In this document: one piece after another, positions 33,791-43,435 of the stretch
How positions within the stretch are numbered: position 1 is the stretch's first letter
How the letters are laid out: the number at the start of each line of letters is the position of its first letter
From: Halorubrum salipaludis
GTDB lineage: Archaea > Halobacteriota > Halobacteria > Halobacteriales > Haloferacaceae
Length of the DNA stretch: 64,000 nt
Direction of reading: 5' to 3'
Assembly (NCBI RefSeq): GCF_002286985.1
Contig: NZ_NSKC01000004.1
Span: 248,001-312,000 of the forward strand
Translations under genes and position numbers: made by a program
The notes under the pieces: model-generated
Seen by the model: the letters and a program-made list of their open reading frames with translations, nothing else
The model's database searches: none
Told to the model about the DNA's origin: nothing

Positions 33791-35632
33791 ATGCTCGGCG
33801 TCGAGGTGTCAGGAGCCGCCATCGTCTTCCTCCTCATTCTCGTCGTGTTGGCGGCGTTTATCACCGAGGTGGTTCCGAACGACGTGACCGCGATCGGCGT
33901 CGTCGCCACGCTGGCGATCCTCGAGCCGTGGACCGGTGTCGGGTCACGGACGGCGATTTCGGGGTTCGCGAACCCCGCGACCGTCACGATCATCGCGATG
34001 TACATGCTCAGCGCGGGCGTCCAAGCCACCGGACTCGTGGAGCGTCTCGGCGTGTATCTCGCCGATTTCACCGCCGGACGGGAGTTTCGCGCCCTCGTCG
34101 CGACCGTCTGTACGACCGGACCGATCGCGGGATTCGTGAACAACACGCCCGTCGTCGCGGTGTTCATCCCGATGGTCACCGGACTCGCGGAGGACACGGA
34201 TCTGAGCCCCTCGAAGCTCCTGCTCCCGCTGTCGTACGCCGCCATCCTCGGCGGAACGCTGACCCTCATCGGGACCTCGACGAACATCCTCGCGAGCGAC
34301 TTCGCTCGCCTCCTCATCGACGGCCGGAACGGTATCAGCATGTTCGAGTTCACGGGGCTCGGTGTCGTCCTCCTCGCCGTCGGGCTCGCGTACCTGCTCA
34401 CGGTCGGGTGGCGACTCACCCCCGCTCGCGTCCCGGTCGACAGCGACCCGGTCGCGGAGTTCGATCTGAGCGACTATCTCGCGTTCCTGTACGTCAGACC
34501 GGACGCCGCTCCCGTCGGCCAGTCGGTCGAGGCGTTCGACACCGAGCATCCGGATGTCCGCGTTCTACAGGTGCGGCGGGGCGGGGAGGCGTACGCCGGC
34601 CCGCACTCCGACCGGATCATCGAGACCGGCGACCTGCTCGTCGTTCACGGCGAACTCCGGGATGTCAACCGGTTTCGCGAGCGAACGGGACTCGGCCGGC
34701 GACCGCGGAGGTCCGTGACGGAAGCGACGTTCGAGTCGGCCGAGACCGACGGGATACTCGCCAAGGCGGTCGTTCCCGAGCACTCCTCGTTCGTGGGCGA
34801 AACCGTCTCCGAGACCGGCCTCCACGAGTTCCACGAGACCACCGTGCTCGCGGTCCGTCGCGGAGACGAGCTGACGCGGACCGATCTCTCTGATTACGCG
34901 TTACAGGCGGGCGATCTCCTGCTCGTGCGGACGACGCCGGCGTCGGTCCGATACTTCACCGACACCGGTGACCTCGTCGTCGCCGACGAGCGCGCGCTCG
35001 ATCGGTTGGCCGACGCCGACGCCGACGAGCTCGCGCCCCTGTCCCCGAAGACGCCGATCGCGGTCGGGATCCTCGCCGGCGTCGTCGGCCTCGCCGCGTT
35101 CGACGTGCTTCCGATCGTGATCGCCGCGCTGGCGGGCGTCGTCGCGATGGTCACCACCGGCTGTCTGACGACCGCGGACGCGTACGACGCCGTCTCGTGG
35201 AACGTGATCTTCCTGCTGGCCGGGGTGATCCCGCTCGGCGTCGCGTTGGAGTCCACCGGCGGCGCCGCGCTCGTCTCCGAGTTCCTCGTCTCGACGGGGA
35301 GCGTCCTGCCGCCGATCGGAGTGATGTTCGCGCTGTACGCGGTCGCCAGCGTGCTCGCGAGCGTGATCACCCCGGTGGCGACGGCGGTGTTGATGATCCC
35401 CGTCGGCGTGAACGCCGCGACGCAGCTCGGTGCGAACGAGTTCTCGTTCCTCCTCGCGGTGATGTTCGCGTCCGCGACGTCGTTCATGACCCCGGTCGGC
35501 TATCAGACGAACCTCATGGTGTACGGGCCGGGCGGATACGAGTTCGCCGACTTCCTGCGCGTCGGCGGACCGCTCCAACTGCTGCTCGCCGTCGTCGCGA
35601 CCGCCGGTATCGCCGCCATCTGGGGGGTCTAG
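33791..35632 (+). CDS. SLC13/DASS-type transporter with two RCK_C domains
   Basis: A 613-residue membrane protein. About six helices (10-225) contain FANPATVTIIAMYMLS and NNTPVVAVFIPMV; two RCK_C/TrkA-C domains follow (about 230-300 and 320-395: VLQVRRGGEAYAGPHSDR, LAVRRGDELTRTD), then six more helices with the second SNP-like region ITPVATAVLMIP. The layout is that of ion-transporter family proteins annotated as sodium:sulfate or dicarboxylate symporters. The cytosolic RCK_C pair suggests gating by a small ligand, perhaps a cyclic dinucleotide. Substrate unknown; sulfate, phosphate-like anions and dicarboxylates are options. Confidence 0.85.
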   Translation: MLGVEVSGAAIVFLLILVVLAAFITEVVPNDVTAIGVVATLAILEPWTGVGSRTAISGFANPATVTIIAMYMLSAGVQATGLVERLGVYLADFTAGREFRALVATVCTTGPIAGFVNNTPVVAVFIPMVTGLAEDTDLSPSKLLLPLSYAAILGGTLTLIGTSTNILASDFARLLIDGRNGISMFEFTGLGVVLLAVGLAYLLTVGWRLTPARVPVDSDPVAEFDLSDYLAFLYVRPDAAPVGQSVEAFDTEHPDVRVLQVRRGGEAYAGPHSDRIIETGDLLVVHGELRDVNRFRERTGLGRRPRRSVTEATFESAETDGILAKAVVPEHSSFVGETVSETGLHEFHETTVLAVRRGDELTRTDLSDYALQAGDLLLVRTTPASVRYFTDTGDLVVADERALDRLADADADELAPLSPKTPIAVGILAGVVGLAAFDVLPIVIAALAGVVAMVTTGCLTTADAYDAVSWNVIFLLAGVIPLGVALESTGGAALVSEFLVSTGSVLPPIGVMFALYAVASVLASVITPVATAVLMIPVGVNAATQLGANEFSFLLAVMFASATSFMTPVGYQTNLMVYGPGGYEFADFLRVGGPLQLLLAVVATAGIAAIWGV

Positions 35633-35748
35633 CGACGCCCGTCCCGTTTCGGCGGCTGCCCCATCCCGCCGGACGCGCGGGGACCGGCGGACCCGCCCTC
35701 GACCCGCCGACGCAACCCTTACGCCTCGTGACCGTCAAAACCGGGTAT

Positions 35749-36651
35749 ATGACCGACGAACGCGACGACGACCGCCACGAGTTCTCCGCCGGGCAGGGCG
35801 TCGACGCCGGCTACGAGGAGTTCACCCTCGACCCCGAGGAGATCGACGCGGACCCGAACACGGTCGACCCGGTCGACTCCCGCGTCCTCACCGACATCAT
35901 GGACAGGCGGAACGTCGAGAGCGACGCCGTCGACGTGGAGCGACTCATCGACGTGGGGCTGTCGTACATGGGGATAAACAGGTTCGAGGAGGCGACGGAG
36001 ACGTTCGAGCGCGCCGCCAGCTTCGCCGAGGAGGACTCGCTTGAAGCCCAGGAGGCGTGGGTGAACAAGGGCGCGGCCCACGCCGAGCTCGAGGAGTTCG
36101 ACCAGGCGATCGGCGCCTATCAGGAGGCGCTGCGGATCGACGACGACTCCGAGCACGCCGCGACCGCCGAGACCAACCTCGCGTACGCGCTCTGGGAGTC
36201 GGGACAGGGCGAGCAGGCGCTCCGACACGCCGAGCGCGCGGTCGAGACCGACCCGCGCTTCGCGGAAGCGTGGTACAACCGCGGGTTCCTGCTGGTCGAG
36301 CGCGGGCTCGCCGAGGACGCCGTCAGCTGCTTCGACAACGCGATTCGCCTCGGCTACCGGAACGCGGACGTGTTAGAGGAGAAGGCCCGCGCGCTCGAGG
36401 AGGCCGGCGAGCACGAGCAGGCCGAGGAGGTCGCCGACCGCGCCGAGGAGCTCCGCCGCGAGACCGAAGAGGAGCTGATCGAAGAGCAGACCGGACAGGC
36501 GCCCGGTCCCGGCGGCCAGCGGCGTCAGGGTGGCGCCCCCGGCGGGCGACCGGGCGCCGGCGGGCAGCCCGGCGCCGGCGGTCGCGGCGGGCAGGGCGGA
36601 CGCGAGGAGCCGGAGCGGGAGCTCCAGGGCGAGGGGCCAGAGGGCTTCTGA
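35749..36651 (+). CDS. TPR-repeat protein
   Basis: A 300-residue acidic protein with four or five tetratricopeptide repeats from about residue 60 to 225 (LIDVGLSYMGINRFEEATETFE, AWVNKGAAHAELEEFDQAIGAYQEAL, AWYNRGFLLVERGLAEDAVSCFDNAI), a charged helix, and a Gly/Pro/Gln-rich tail (about 255-290). The ATG at 35749 is preferred; a GTG seven codons upstream is possible. It should serve as a protein-binding scaffold in the cytosol. DUF424 starts at the very next base after its stop, so the two form an operon, and a third small gene follows. Confidence 0.85.
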   Translation: MTDERDDDRHEFSAGQGVDAGYEEFTLDPEEIDADPNTVDPVDSRVLTDIMDRRNVESDAVDVERLIDVGLSYMGINRFEEATETFERAASFAEEDSLEAQEAWVNKGAAHAELEEFDQAIGAYQEALRIDDDSEHAATAETNLAYALWESGQGEQALRHAERAVETDPRFAEAWYNRGFLLVERGLAEDAVSCFDNAIRLGYRNADVLEEKARALEEAGEHEQAEEVADRAEELRRETEEELIEEQTGQAPGPGGQRRQGGAPGGRPGAGGQPGAGGRGGQGGREEPERELQGEGPEGF

Positions 36652-36951
36652 ATGCTCCTCCGCGAGCGCGAGACCGCCGAGGGGCGGCTCGTCTCCGTCT
36701 GCGACGCCGACTGCCTCGGCGAGACGTACGACAACGGGCGCGCGACGATCACCGTCAGCGAGGAGTTCTACGGCGGCGACGACGCGGTCGAGGCGACGGC
36801 CGAGGAGGTCGTCGCGGGGCTCCACCGCGCGCAGGTCGCGAACATCGTCGGCACCGAGGCGGTCGGCGTCGCGGTCGACGCCGGGCTCGTCGACGAGGAG
36901 ACCGTCCTGGAGTTCGACGAGACCCGACACGCACAACTGCTCTGGCTCTGA
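36652..36951 (+). CDS. DUF424 family protein
   Basis: A 99-residue conserved archaeal protein. It begins at the base after the TGA of the TPR gene, so translation is coupled. Typical segments are VCDADCLGETYDNGRATITVSEEFY and a C-terminal helix pair ending in ETRHAQLLWL. DUF424 is nearly universal in archaea, often near translation genes; its molecular role is not known to me. The operon with a TPR scaffold and a small basic protein is the main clue here. Confidence 0.85.
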   Translation: MLLRERETAEGRLVSVCDADCLGETYDNGRATITVSEEFYGGDDAVEATAEEVVAGLHRAQVANIVGTEAVGVAVDAGLVDEETVLEFDETRHAQLLWL

Positions 36952-36960
36952 GGTGCGCGT

Positions 36961-37272
36961 ATGAAGCGACTCACGCGAGCGGAGCTGGCGGAGCGGCTCG
37001 GCCCGCGACCGCCCTCCGACGCGTTCTGGAACCGCGTGATCGCGGCCGAACGCGGGACGATCAGCGTCGGCCCCGAGGTCGTCGGCGACACCGACCGGCG
37101 CGCGAGGGAGAACCGGCGACGGCGCGGGGAGTCGGGCGAGGACGGCCCCCTGTCGCCCGGCGACATGATCGACGTGGGCGAGGAGTCGTTCGTCGTCGTT
37201 GGCGTCGAGGAGACGCATTCGGGCGGACGGCGGTACCGGATCGATCTGGTGGAGCCGCGGCGAGACGGGTAG
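36961..37272 (+). CDS. Small conserved haloarchaeal protein of unknown function
   Basis: A 103-residue protein starting MKRLTRAELAERLGPRPPSD, nine bases after DUF424. It is unusually basic for the host in its middle (RRARENRRRRGESGED), then has a compact beta region (DMIDVGEESFVVVGVEETHSGGRRYRIDLVEP). The layout suggests a nucleic-acid-binding or small OB/SH3-like domain. It is the last gene of the TPR-DUF424 operon and converges on the class V aminotransferase. I do not recognise the family. Confidence 0.7.
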   Translation: MKRLTRAELAERLGPRPPSDAFWNRVIAAERGTISVGPEVVGDTDRRARENRRRRGESGEDGPLSPGDMIDVGEESFVVVGVEETHSGGRRYRIDLVEPRRDG

Positions 37273-37302
37273 CAGTGCCGAAGTGAGACCGGGGCGCCCG
37301 CG

Positions 37303-38415
37303 CTACAGGTCCGCGACGTCTTCGATCGCGTCGGTGAGCTCCTTGACGCTCTCGACGGTGTGTTCGCCCATGTGGCCGATCCGGAACGTCTCCTCGCCGA
37401 GCTGCGAGCCGTAGCCGTTCGAGAACGCCATGTCGTACTCCTCGCTCACCTGCTCGATGGTCGCGGCGACGTCGATATCTTGGGTGTTCTCGATGCAGGC
37501 GACCGTCTGCGACTCGTACCCCTCCTCGGGGAACATCGCGAAGTGCTCGTCCGCCCAGTCGTGGACGTACTCCATCATCTCGCGGTGGCGCTCGTCGCGG
37601 GCGCGGTGGCCCTCTTCGAGCATGTGTTTCATCTGCTTGCGGTACGCTAACATGACCGGGATCGCGGGGGTCGAGTGGGTCTGGCCCTTCCGGTCGTAGT
37701 AGTCGATGGTGCGGCGGAAGCCGCCGTACCACGAGGAGTCGCCCTTCTCGACCTCGCGGTCGTAGGCGTCGTCGCTGACGACGCAGACGGCGAGCCCTGG
37801 CGGCATCGCGAACGCCTTCTGGGTCGACGCGAAGATCACGTCGATGTCGTGTGCGTCGATGTCGACGTGGTCGCCGCCCAGCGCGGAGACGGCGTCGACG
37901 ACGAAGTACGTGTCCGGGTACTCCGCGACCACGTCGCCGATCTCCTCGATGGGGTTGCGGACGCCGGTCGACGACTCGTTCATCACGGTCGCGACCACGT
38001 CGTAGTGTTTGTCCGACGATTCGAGGTGCTCGCGGATGTCCTCGGGCTTGACGGCCTCGCCCCACTCGTACTCCAGCCGGTCGACGTCTTTGCCGAGCCG
38101 CTCGGCGACGTTGGCGTGGCGCTCGCTGAAGCTCCCGCAGGTCGGCACTAATATGTTCTCGTCCACGAGGTTCAGCGTCGACGCCTCCCAGAACTCGGTG
38201 CCGGAGGCGGTGAGGATGACGACCTCGTTGTCGGTGCCGAGGAACGTCTTCGTGTCCTCGACGATGGTGGTGTACAGGTCGGTCATCCGGTCCATCCGGT
38301 GGCCGAACATCGGCTCCGCCATCGCCTCGATCACGTCGTCGCGGACCTCCGTCGGGCCGGGGATGTACAGCGTCTTGTCGTCGTAGTCGTCGCGGTATTC
38401 GCGTTTCTCGGTCAC
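37303..38415 (-). CDS. Class V aminotransferase (alanine-glyoxylate / serine-pyruvate type)
   Basis: A 370-residue fold-type I PLP enzyme with N-terminal YIPGPTEVRDDV, the TASGTEFWEAS cofactor loop, PLP aspartate in VVDAVSALGG and catalytic lysine in ASTQKAFAMPPGLAV. It should transaminate alanine or serine with glyoxylate or pyruvate. The start is GTG at 38413-38415, supported by AGGTGAT shortly upstream; longer frames run into a tandem repeat and are not coding. It is transcribed alone. Phosphonate-type (2-aminoethylphosphonate) transaminases share this family, but no phosphonate genes are nearby. Confidence 0.85.
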   Translation of the reverse strand: MTEKREYRDDYDDKTLYIPGPTEVRDDVIEAMAEPMFGHRMDRMTDLYTTIVEDTKTFLGTDNEVVILTASGTEFWEASTLNLVDENILVPTCGSFSERHANVAERLGKDVDRLEYEWGEAVKPEDIREHLESSDKHYDVVATVMNESSTGVRNPIEEIGDVVAEYPDTYFVVDAVSALGGDHVDIDAHDIDVIFASTQKAFAMPPGLAVCVVSDDAYDREVEKGDSSWYGGFRRTIDYYDRKGQTHSTPAIPVMLAYRKQMKHMLEEGHRARDERHREMMEYVHDWADEHFAMFPEEGYESQTVACIENTQDIDVAATIEQVSEEYDMAFSNGYGSQLGEETFRIGHMGEHTVESVKELTDAIEDVADL

Positions 38416-38506
38416 GGGATCACCTGTTGTGTGGGAGAGGGACGCGTGCGGGTATGTTCCTTGTGATACGCTCGAAAAATCGCGGCGGCGACGCGCTGTG
38501 AACGCC

Positions 38507-38610
38507 GATCGGTTCGGGAATCCCACGGCGTTGATCGGTTCGAGAATCCCACGGCGTTGATCGGTTCGAGAATCCCACGGCGTTGATCGGTTCGAGAATC
38601 CCACGGCGTT
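38507..38610. repeat. 26-bp tandem repeat, four copies
   Basis: Four head-to-tail copies of GATCGGTTCGAGAATCCCACGGCGTT, written here as GATCGGTTCGAGAATCC plus CACGGCGTT. Copy 1 differs by one base (G for A). They lie between the divergent class V aminotransferase (38415) and APC transporter (38700). The period is not a multiple of three, so it is not coding. Each copy contains GATC, the usual target of Dam-type enzymes. Confidence 0.9.
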
Positions 38611-38699
38611 GCCCGGATTAGCCGGCTTTATACCGGCGGAGGAGAGAAACAGGGTATGACACACGCCCGAGGAGTTACAACCGTCCGAGGTGGTCCGCC

Positions 38700-41054
38700 G
38701 TGAGCGGGGACGAGGAGCTCGCGAAGGACCTCGGACTCGTCTCGGCGATGACGATCGGTATCGGGACGATGATCGGCGCCGGGATCTTCGTGCTACCGGG
38801 CCTCGCAGCCCGAGAGGCAGGTCCCATTGTCGTCGTCTCGTTCATTGTCGGGGGGATAATCGCGATGGTGAACGCGTTCTCCGTTTCGGAGCTCGGAACG
38901 GCGATGCCACGGGCCGGCGGCGGGTACTACTACGTTAACCGCGCGCTCGGTCCGCTTTTCGGGTCAATTGCTGGGATGGGTGACTGGATGGGACTCGCGT
39001 TTGCCTCTGCGTTCTACAGTATCGGATTCGGACAGTATCTGGCGACGCTCGCGCCGATCCCTGGATTCTGGTTCCTCACCGACATCCAGATCGGCGCGCT
39101 GATCGCCGGGAGCATCTTCGTCTTGGTGAACTACGTCGGGGCGAAGGAGACCGGCGGTGTCCAGACGGTAATCGTCACGGGGCTGTTGGTGATCCTCGGA
39201 CTGTTTGCAATACAGGGCTGGCTCTCGTTCGACTACGCGACGCTCGCCGGTACCGACGGGCTCGCACCGAAGGGATACGGTGCGATCCTCCCCGGCACGG
39301 CGTTGGTGTTCGTCTCCTTCCTCGGGTACGCGAAGATAGCGACCGTCGCCGAGGAGCTCAAGAACCCCGGGAAGAACCTCCCCCGCGCGGTCATCGGGAG
39401 CGTTGCGATCGTCACCGTGATCTACGCCATCCTCGTCAGTATCATGCTCGGCGTGGTTCCGTGGCCGGAACTGAGTACGGACGCGCCGCTGACGCAGGCC
39501 ACTGACGTGGCTTTTTCGGGAGCCTACTCTCCCGCGGTCACTGCGGCTGCGGTGACGATCGTGACCGCCGGCGCGCTACTCGCGACCGCCTCCAGTGCGA
39601 ACGCGTCGATCCTCGCGTCCGCACGGATCAACTTCGCGATGGGACGCGACAAGATCGTCACGAACTGGCTCAATCAGATCCACCCGCAGTTCGCGACCCC
39701 GTACCGTTCGATCCTCGTGACCGGGATCATGATCATCGTCTTTATCGCGGCACTCGGTCAAGACGTCGAGATCCTCTCGAAGGCCGCGAGCGTACTGCAT
39801 CTCGTCGTGTACGCGTTGATGAACGTGGCACTCATCGTCTTCCGTGAGGCGGATATCGCCGAGTACGACCCCGAATTCGAAGTGCCGTTCTATCCGCTCA
39901 CCCCGATCGCAGGGATCGTCTTCTCGCTCGGGCTCCTCCCGTTCGTCGGCGCCGTCGAGGTCGGACTGGCGGGGGCGTTCATCGTCGCTGCGATCCTGTG
40001 GTACTTCCTGTACGCCCGCCGGAAGGTCGAGCGTTCCGGCCTTCTCGGTCGGTGGATCCTCGACCGCTCCGATGACCTGCCGGAACAGGCCGTGTCGGCC
40101 GCCACCTCGGTCCAGCCAAGCGGCGGCGACTACCGGGTGATGGTGCCGCTCGCGAACCCCGCGACCGAGGAGCACCTGATCACGCTGGCGTCGGCGATCG
40201 CCAAACAGCGGAACGGGACAGTCGTCGCCGTCAACATCGCGAACGTGCCCGACCAGACCTCGCTGGAGGCCGCCCGCGACCGGGGCGCCCACGAGTCGGC
40301 ACACGAGCTGCTCGACTGCGCGAGGGACGACGCCGAGACGTTCGGCGTCGACGTGGAGACCCACGTCGTCTTATCGCACCGCGTGTTCGAGGAGGTGTTC
40401 GACGCCGCGCGCACCTACGGCGCCGACCTCACCGTGATGGGCTGGGGCGAGGACTCCCACGGGGCGCCGGGGCGCGCCGAGTCCGCCGTCGACGAGCTGG
40501 CGTACTCGCTCCCCTCCGACTTCCTCGTGTTCCGCGACCGCGGCTTCGACGCCTCGCGGATCTTGGTGCCGACCGCCGGCGGTCCGGCCTCGGACCTGTC
40601 CGGCGCCGTCGCGAAGATGCTCCAGGCCGAGTTCGACAGCGAGGTCACCCTGCTCCACGTCGCCGACGACGAGGCCGAGGGGCGGGCGTTCCTCTCGGCG
40701 TGGGCCGACGACCACGGTCTCTCGGACGCAACCCTGCGCGTCGAGAGCGGCGACGTCGAGGCGTCCATCGAGCGCGCCGCGCGCGACGCCACGATGCTCA
40801 TCGTGGGCGCGACCGAGAAGGGGCTGCTCTCGCGGCTGGTCACCGGATCGCTCGTGTTGGACGTGTTGAACGAGGTGGAGTGCTCCGTCCTGCTCGCGGA
40901 GAAGCGCAGCGAGCGCGGGATCCGCGCCCGGCTGTTCGGCAGCGGCGCGCGCTCGAACGACATCGTCGAGACCGACGAGACGCCCGCCGACACGGGCGTC
41001 GAACCGGAGCCGTCGACGCCGGAGCTCGACGGCGACGGCGACGCGGAGAAGTGA
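38700..41054 (+). CDS. APC-family amino-acid transporter fused to two USP domains
   Basis: A 784-residue protein. Residues about 10-440 form a 12-helix APC permease ([15 protein letters not shown] is the helix-1 signature). Two universal-stress-protein domains follow (about 475-620 and 625-745), starting [15 protein letters not shown] and [14 protein letters not shown], and a Glu/Asp/Pro tail ends it. The USP pair sits in the cytosol and probably binds nucleotide to regulate amino-acid uptake. The start is GTG with GAGGTGG upstream and a TATA box at about 38628. The first half is less GC-biased than the second. Substrate unknown. Confidence 0.9.
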   Translation: MSGDEELAKDLGLVSAMTIGIGTMIGAGIFVLPGLAAREAGPIVVVSFIVGGIIAMVNAFSVSELGTAMPRAGGGYYYVNRALGPLFGSIAGMGDWMGLAFASAFYSIGFGQYLATLAPIPGFWFLTDIQIGALIAGSIFVLVNYVGAKETGGVQTVIVTGLLVILGLFAIQGWLSFDYATLAGTDGLAPKGYGAILPGTALVFVSFLGYAKIATVAEELKNPGKNLPRAVIGSVAIVTVIYAILVSIMLGVVPWPELSTDAPLTQATDVAFSGAYSPAVTAAAVTIVTAGALLATASSANASILASARINFAMGRDKIVTNWLNQIHPQFATPYRSILVTGIMIIVFIAALGQDVEILSKAASVLHLVVYALMNVALIVFREADIAEYDPEFEVPFYPLTPIAGIVFSLGLLPFVGAVEVGLAGAFIVAAILWYFLYARRKVERSGLLGRWILDRSDDLPEQAVSAATSVQPSGGDYRVMVPLANPATEEHLITLASAIAKQRNGTVVAVNIANVPDQTSLEAARDRGAHESAHELLDCARDDAETFGVDVETHVVLSHRVFEEVFDAARTYGADLTVMGWGEDSHGAPGRAESAVDELAYSLPSDFLVFRDRGFDASRILVPTAGGPASDLSGAVAKMLQAEFDSEVTLLHVADDEAEGRAFLSAWADDHGLSDATLRVESGDVEASIERAARDATMLIVGATEKGLLSRLVTGSLVLDVLNEVECSVLLAEKRSERGIRARLFGSGARSNDIVETDETPADTGVEPEPSTPELDGDGDAEK

Positions 41055-41145
41055 GGTGCGAGCCGGCGGCCGGACACGCGGCTCCGGTCGGCGGGAGCGA
41101 TTTATCAGTGACCGCGGAAACGGTGGATCCCCTTCAAAAGAGATG

Positions 41146-41535
41146 TGCGGTGGCGCGTGCCTGTGAGGCCGCATCGCGGCCGAACAGCACGCGCGAGGTC
41201 GCCGGCGCTCCGCGCCGGCTGCCAGAGGGACCTCCGGTCCCTCGCTGGAGTCGCTGGCGCCTTATAAGTCGCCAGCGACGAGGCTGGGGAGGCGTGAGGC
41301 TGTGCGGTACTGTGCGGGGCGGGATTCAAAGGGGCAGCCGTGAGAGCGGCGTACGCTCGTTGCGCTCCTCGTCACTCGCTGCGCTCGTTCCTGCGGTGCT
41401 TACGTCCCCTACGCCACTCTCACGGCTGGGGCTTTGGTGGCGTTCACCGCGGAGGTTTCGATCGCGTATCGCCGAGCGGCTGGGGCTTTGGCGGTGTTCA
41501 CCGTCGATCCGCAATCAACTACTTATAAGCGATCG
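41146..41535 (+). repeat. Structured interspersed repeat, copy 1
   Basis: One of three related copies (others at 47750 and 48432). In order: GCGGTGGCGCGTGCCT; a stem GTCGCTGGCG/CGCCAGCGAC (41250-41279); the conserved block GAGGCTGGGGAGGCGTGA (from 41280); then CAAAG-GGG-CAG opening a 19-bp stem (41335-41353 with 41410-41428, one mismatch) that closes as CTG-GGG-CTTTG; and two tails with CTGGGGCTTTGG and GTTCACCG (41426, 41480), the second ending in CTTATAAGCGATC. No protein is encoded. It fills the gap between the APC transporter and hisA. A structured RNA or a non-autonomous mobile element are the two readings. Confidence 0.75.
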
Positions 41536-41558
41536 ACGACAGCCTCTCCCTCAGACGC

Positions 41559-42299
41559 TTAAGCCTCGTCGGCCGCGTCCTGCGCCTCCCGGAGCGTGAA
41601 CGCGCCCTCGTAGAGGGCGGTCCCCACGACGACCGCGGCCGCGCCGGCCGCCTTCAGCGCGACCACGTCGTCGGTCGTCGCCACGCCGCCGGAGGCGATC
41701 ACCGGAATATCGACCGCGTCGACCACGCTCTCGACCGCGTCGCGGTCGATCCCCTCGAGCTGTCCCTCCACGTCGACGTTCGTGAACAGGATCGCGCCGG
41801 CGCCCAGCGCCTCGTAGCGCGCGGCCGCCTCGGCGGGGTCGAGGCCGGTCCCCTCGGTCCAGCCGCTCACGACGACCTCGCCGTCCTTCGCGTCGAGGCT
41901 GACGACGACGCTTCCGGGGTGGGTCTCGTCGATCTCGGCGACGATCTCGGGCGACTCGACCGCCGCGGTCCCGAGGATCACGCGGTCGAGCCCCAGATCG
42001 AGGAGGTCGCGCGCGCCCTCGGCGGTCCGGATCCCGCCGCCCAGCTGGAGGCCGATCCCGTCCGGAACGCTCTCGACGACCGCCTCGATCGCGTCGGCGT
42101 TGACGCGCTCCCCCTCGAACGCCCCGTCGAGGTCGACGAGGTGGAGCGTCTCGGCGCCCGCCTCGATCCAGCGGTCGGCGGCCTCGACGGGGTCGCCGTA
42201 CCGCTTGCCCGTGCCGCGCTCGCCGCCGACCAGCTGGACGACCTCGCCGTCCTGCACGTCGACGGCGGGGATCACCTCGAAGGAAGGGAAGTGGCTCAT
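41559..42299 (-). CDS. hisA: Phosphoribosyl-formimino-AICAR ribotide isomerase
   Basis: A 246-residue TIM-barrel enzyme of histidine synthesis. The first catalytic aspartate is in VIPAVDVQDGEVVQL; the phosphate-binding glycine motifs are in QLGGGIRT and IASGGVAT, and the second aspartate is near SLDAKDGEVVVSGW. It converts ProFAR to PRFAR. Length is standard. It is a single gene here; hisB lies 6.6 kb away on the other strand, in line with scattered histidine genes in haloarchaea. Its stop borders repeat copy 1. Confidence 0.95.
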   Translation of the reverse strand: MSHFPSFEVIPAVDVQDGEVVQLVGGERGTGKRYGDPVEAADRWIEAGAETLHLVDLDGAFEGERVNADAIEAVVESVPDGIGLQLGGGIRTAEGARDLLDLGLDRVILGTAAVESPEIVAEIDETHPGSVVVSLDAKDGEVVVSGWTEGTGLDPAEAAARYEALGAGAILFTNVDVEGQLEGIDRDAVESVVDAVDIPVIASGGVATTDDVVALKAAGAAAVVVGTALYEGAFTLREAQDAADEA

Positions 42300-42359
42300 A
42301 CCCGGGCAGAGCCGCGCGTGCCGATTAAACCGGTCGGTTCGTTCGCTCCCCTCGGAGCC

Positions 42360-43265
42360 TCACTCCACCGATATCAGCAGCTGCGAGACGTCCTCGTCGA
42401 AGGCGGCGGGGTCGGTCGCGAGCGCGTCCGCCGTCTCCTCGTCCGCCAGCTCCGTCACGACCGTCTCCGCGTCGGCCAGGTCCGGGAGGGCGTCGTCGAT
42501 GACCTCGATCAGCGGGTCCGTCGGGTAGGCGCCGCCCGCGACCAACACGTCGGTCCCGTCGTGCCAGACGCCCAGCCGCGACTCGATCTCGACGGTCTCG
42601 CCGAGACTCGTCGTCGACCCGTCGGGGAGCGGGACTTCGCCGTCGAAGGCGTACTCCCCCTCCAGCCGCCACGCCGTAGCGGTGTGGCCGCTCCGTACCG
42701 TAGTCGTCCCCTCGTCGACGATCTCCACGTTCTCGATGCCGCTGTTCCGGAGCTGCGAGCGGAACGCGTCGACCGCGGCGGTCTCCACCTCCTCCATCAG
42801 CCGCTCTCGCCCGACCTCGGCCGGGAGGCTGTCGATCGCCGGCCGGACGTCGATCCGAGTGGCGAAGAAGACCACCGGCGACCCGCTCGCGTCGAACGTC
42901 TCCGCGAGCGCCTCGGCGACGTCGACGTACTCGTAGATCCGCGTGTGTTCGAGCGCGGTCACCGTCACCGGCCCGTACGACTGCTCGAACACCGTGCTCT
43001 CGGACTCGTCTATCTGTCGCCAGTCGTCGATCCGATCGCTCGTCACCGTCGGCGCCGGCACCGGCCCGTCGCGCCCGCCGAGACAGCCCGCCAGCCCCGC
43101 GACCGCGACCGCCGCGCCGCCCGCGAGCAGGCGCCGCCGCGTGACGCCGTTTCCGGCCCCGATCGACCCGTTCCCGCCCTCGATTGACCCGTCACCGCCA
43201 CCGGTCGACCCCTCACCGCCTTCGATCGGCCCCGGCGTCTGCCGTCCGGTCGGCTTCTCGTTCAT
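42360..43265 (-). CDS. Tat-exported lipoprotein of unknown function
   Basis: A 301-residue protein. After a Gly/Ser repeat (GSIEGGNGSIGAGNG), the twin-arginine signal TRRRLLAGGAAVAVAGLAGC carries a lipobox (LAGC), so it should be folded, exported and lipid-anchored. The mature part is a single acidic domain with no motif I recognise; haloarchaea have families of such proteins (DUF6517-like). The ATG at 43263-43265 is preferred because the signal starts close behind. It is divergent from the thiamine-type transporter operon, with which it may share regulation. Surface binding is the only safe inference. Confidence 0.7.
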   Translation of the reverse strand: MNEKPTGRQTPGPIEGGEGSTGGGDGSIEGGNGSIGAGNGVTRRRLLAGGAAVAVAGLAGCLGGRDGPVPAPTVTSDRIDDWRQIDESESTVFEQSYGPVTVTALEHTRIYEYVDVAEALAETFDASGSPVVFFATRIDVRPAIDSLPAEVGRERLMEEVETAAVDAFRSQLRNSGIENVEIVDEGTTTVRSGHTATAWRLEGEYAFDGEVPLPDGSTTSLGETVEIESRLGVWHDGTDVLVAGGAYPTDPLIEVIDDALPDLADAETVVTELADEETADALATDPAAFDEDVSQLLISVE

Positions 43266-43435
43266 GGAACGACGGAGGTCGGGACGCGGTATATCGGTGT
43301 CGCCGGCGCTATCGAGGCTGATACGCCGCCTCGTTGGTGCGTTTCGCTCCCGTCGCTCTCGGCGCCGCTCCCGACCTCGACCCTCCGCCGCCGACACGGA
43401 TCCCTTATGTAATCACTGGGTGTAACTACTCGGTA

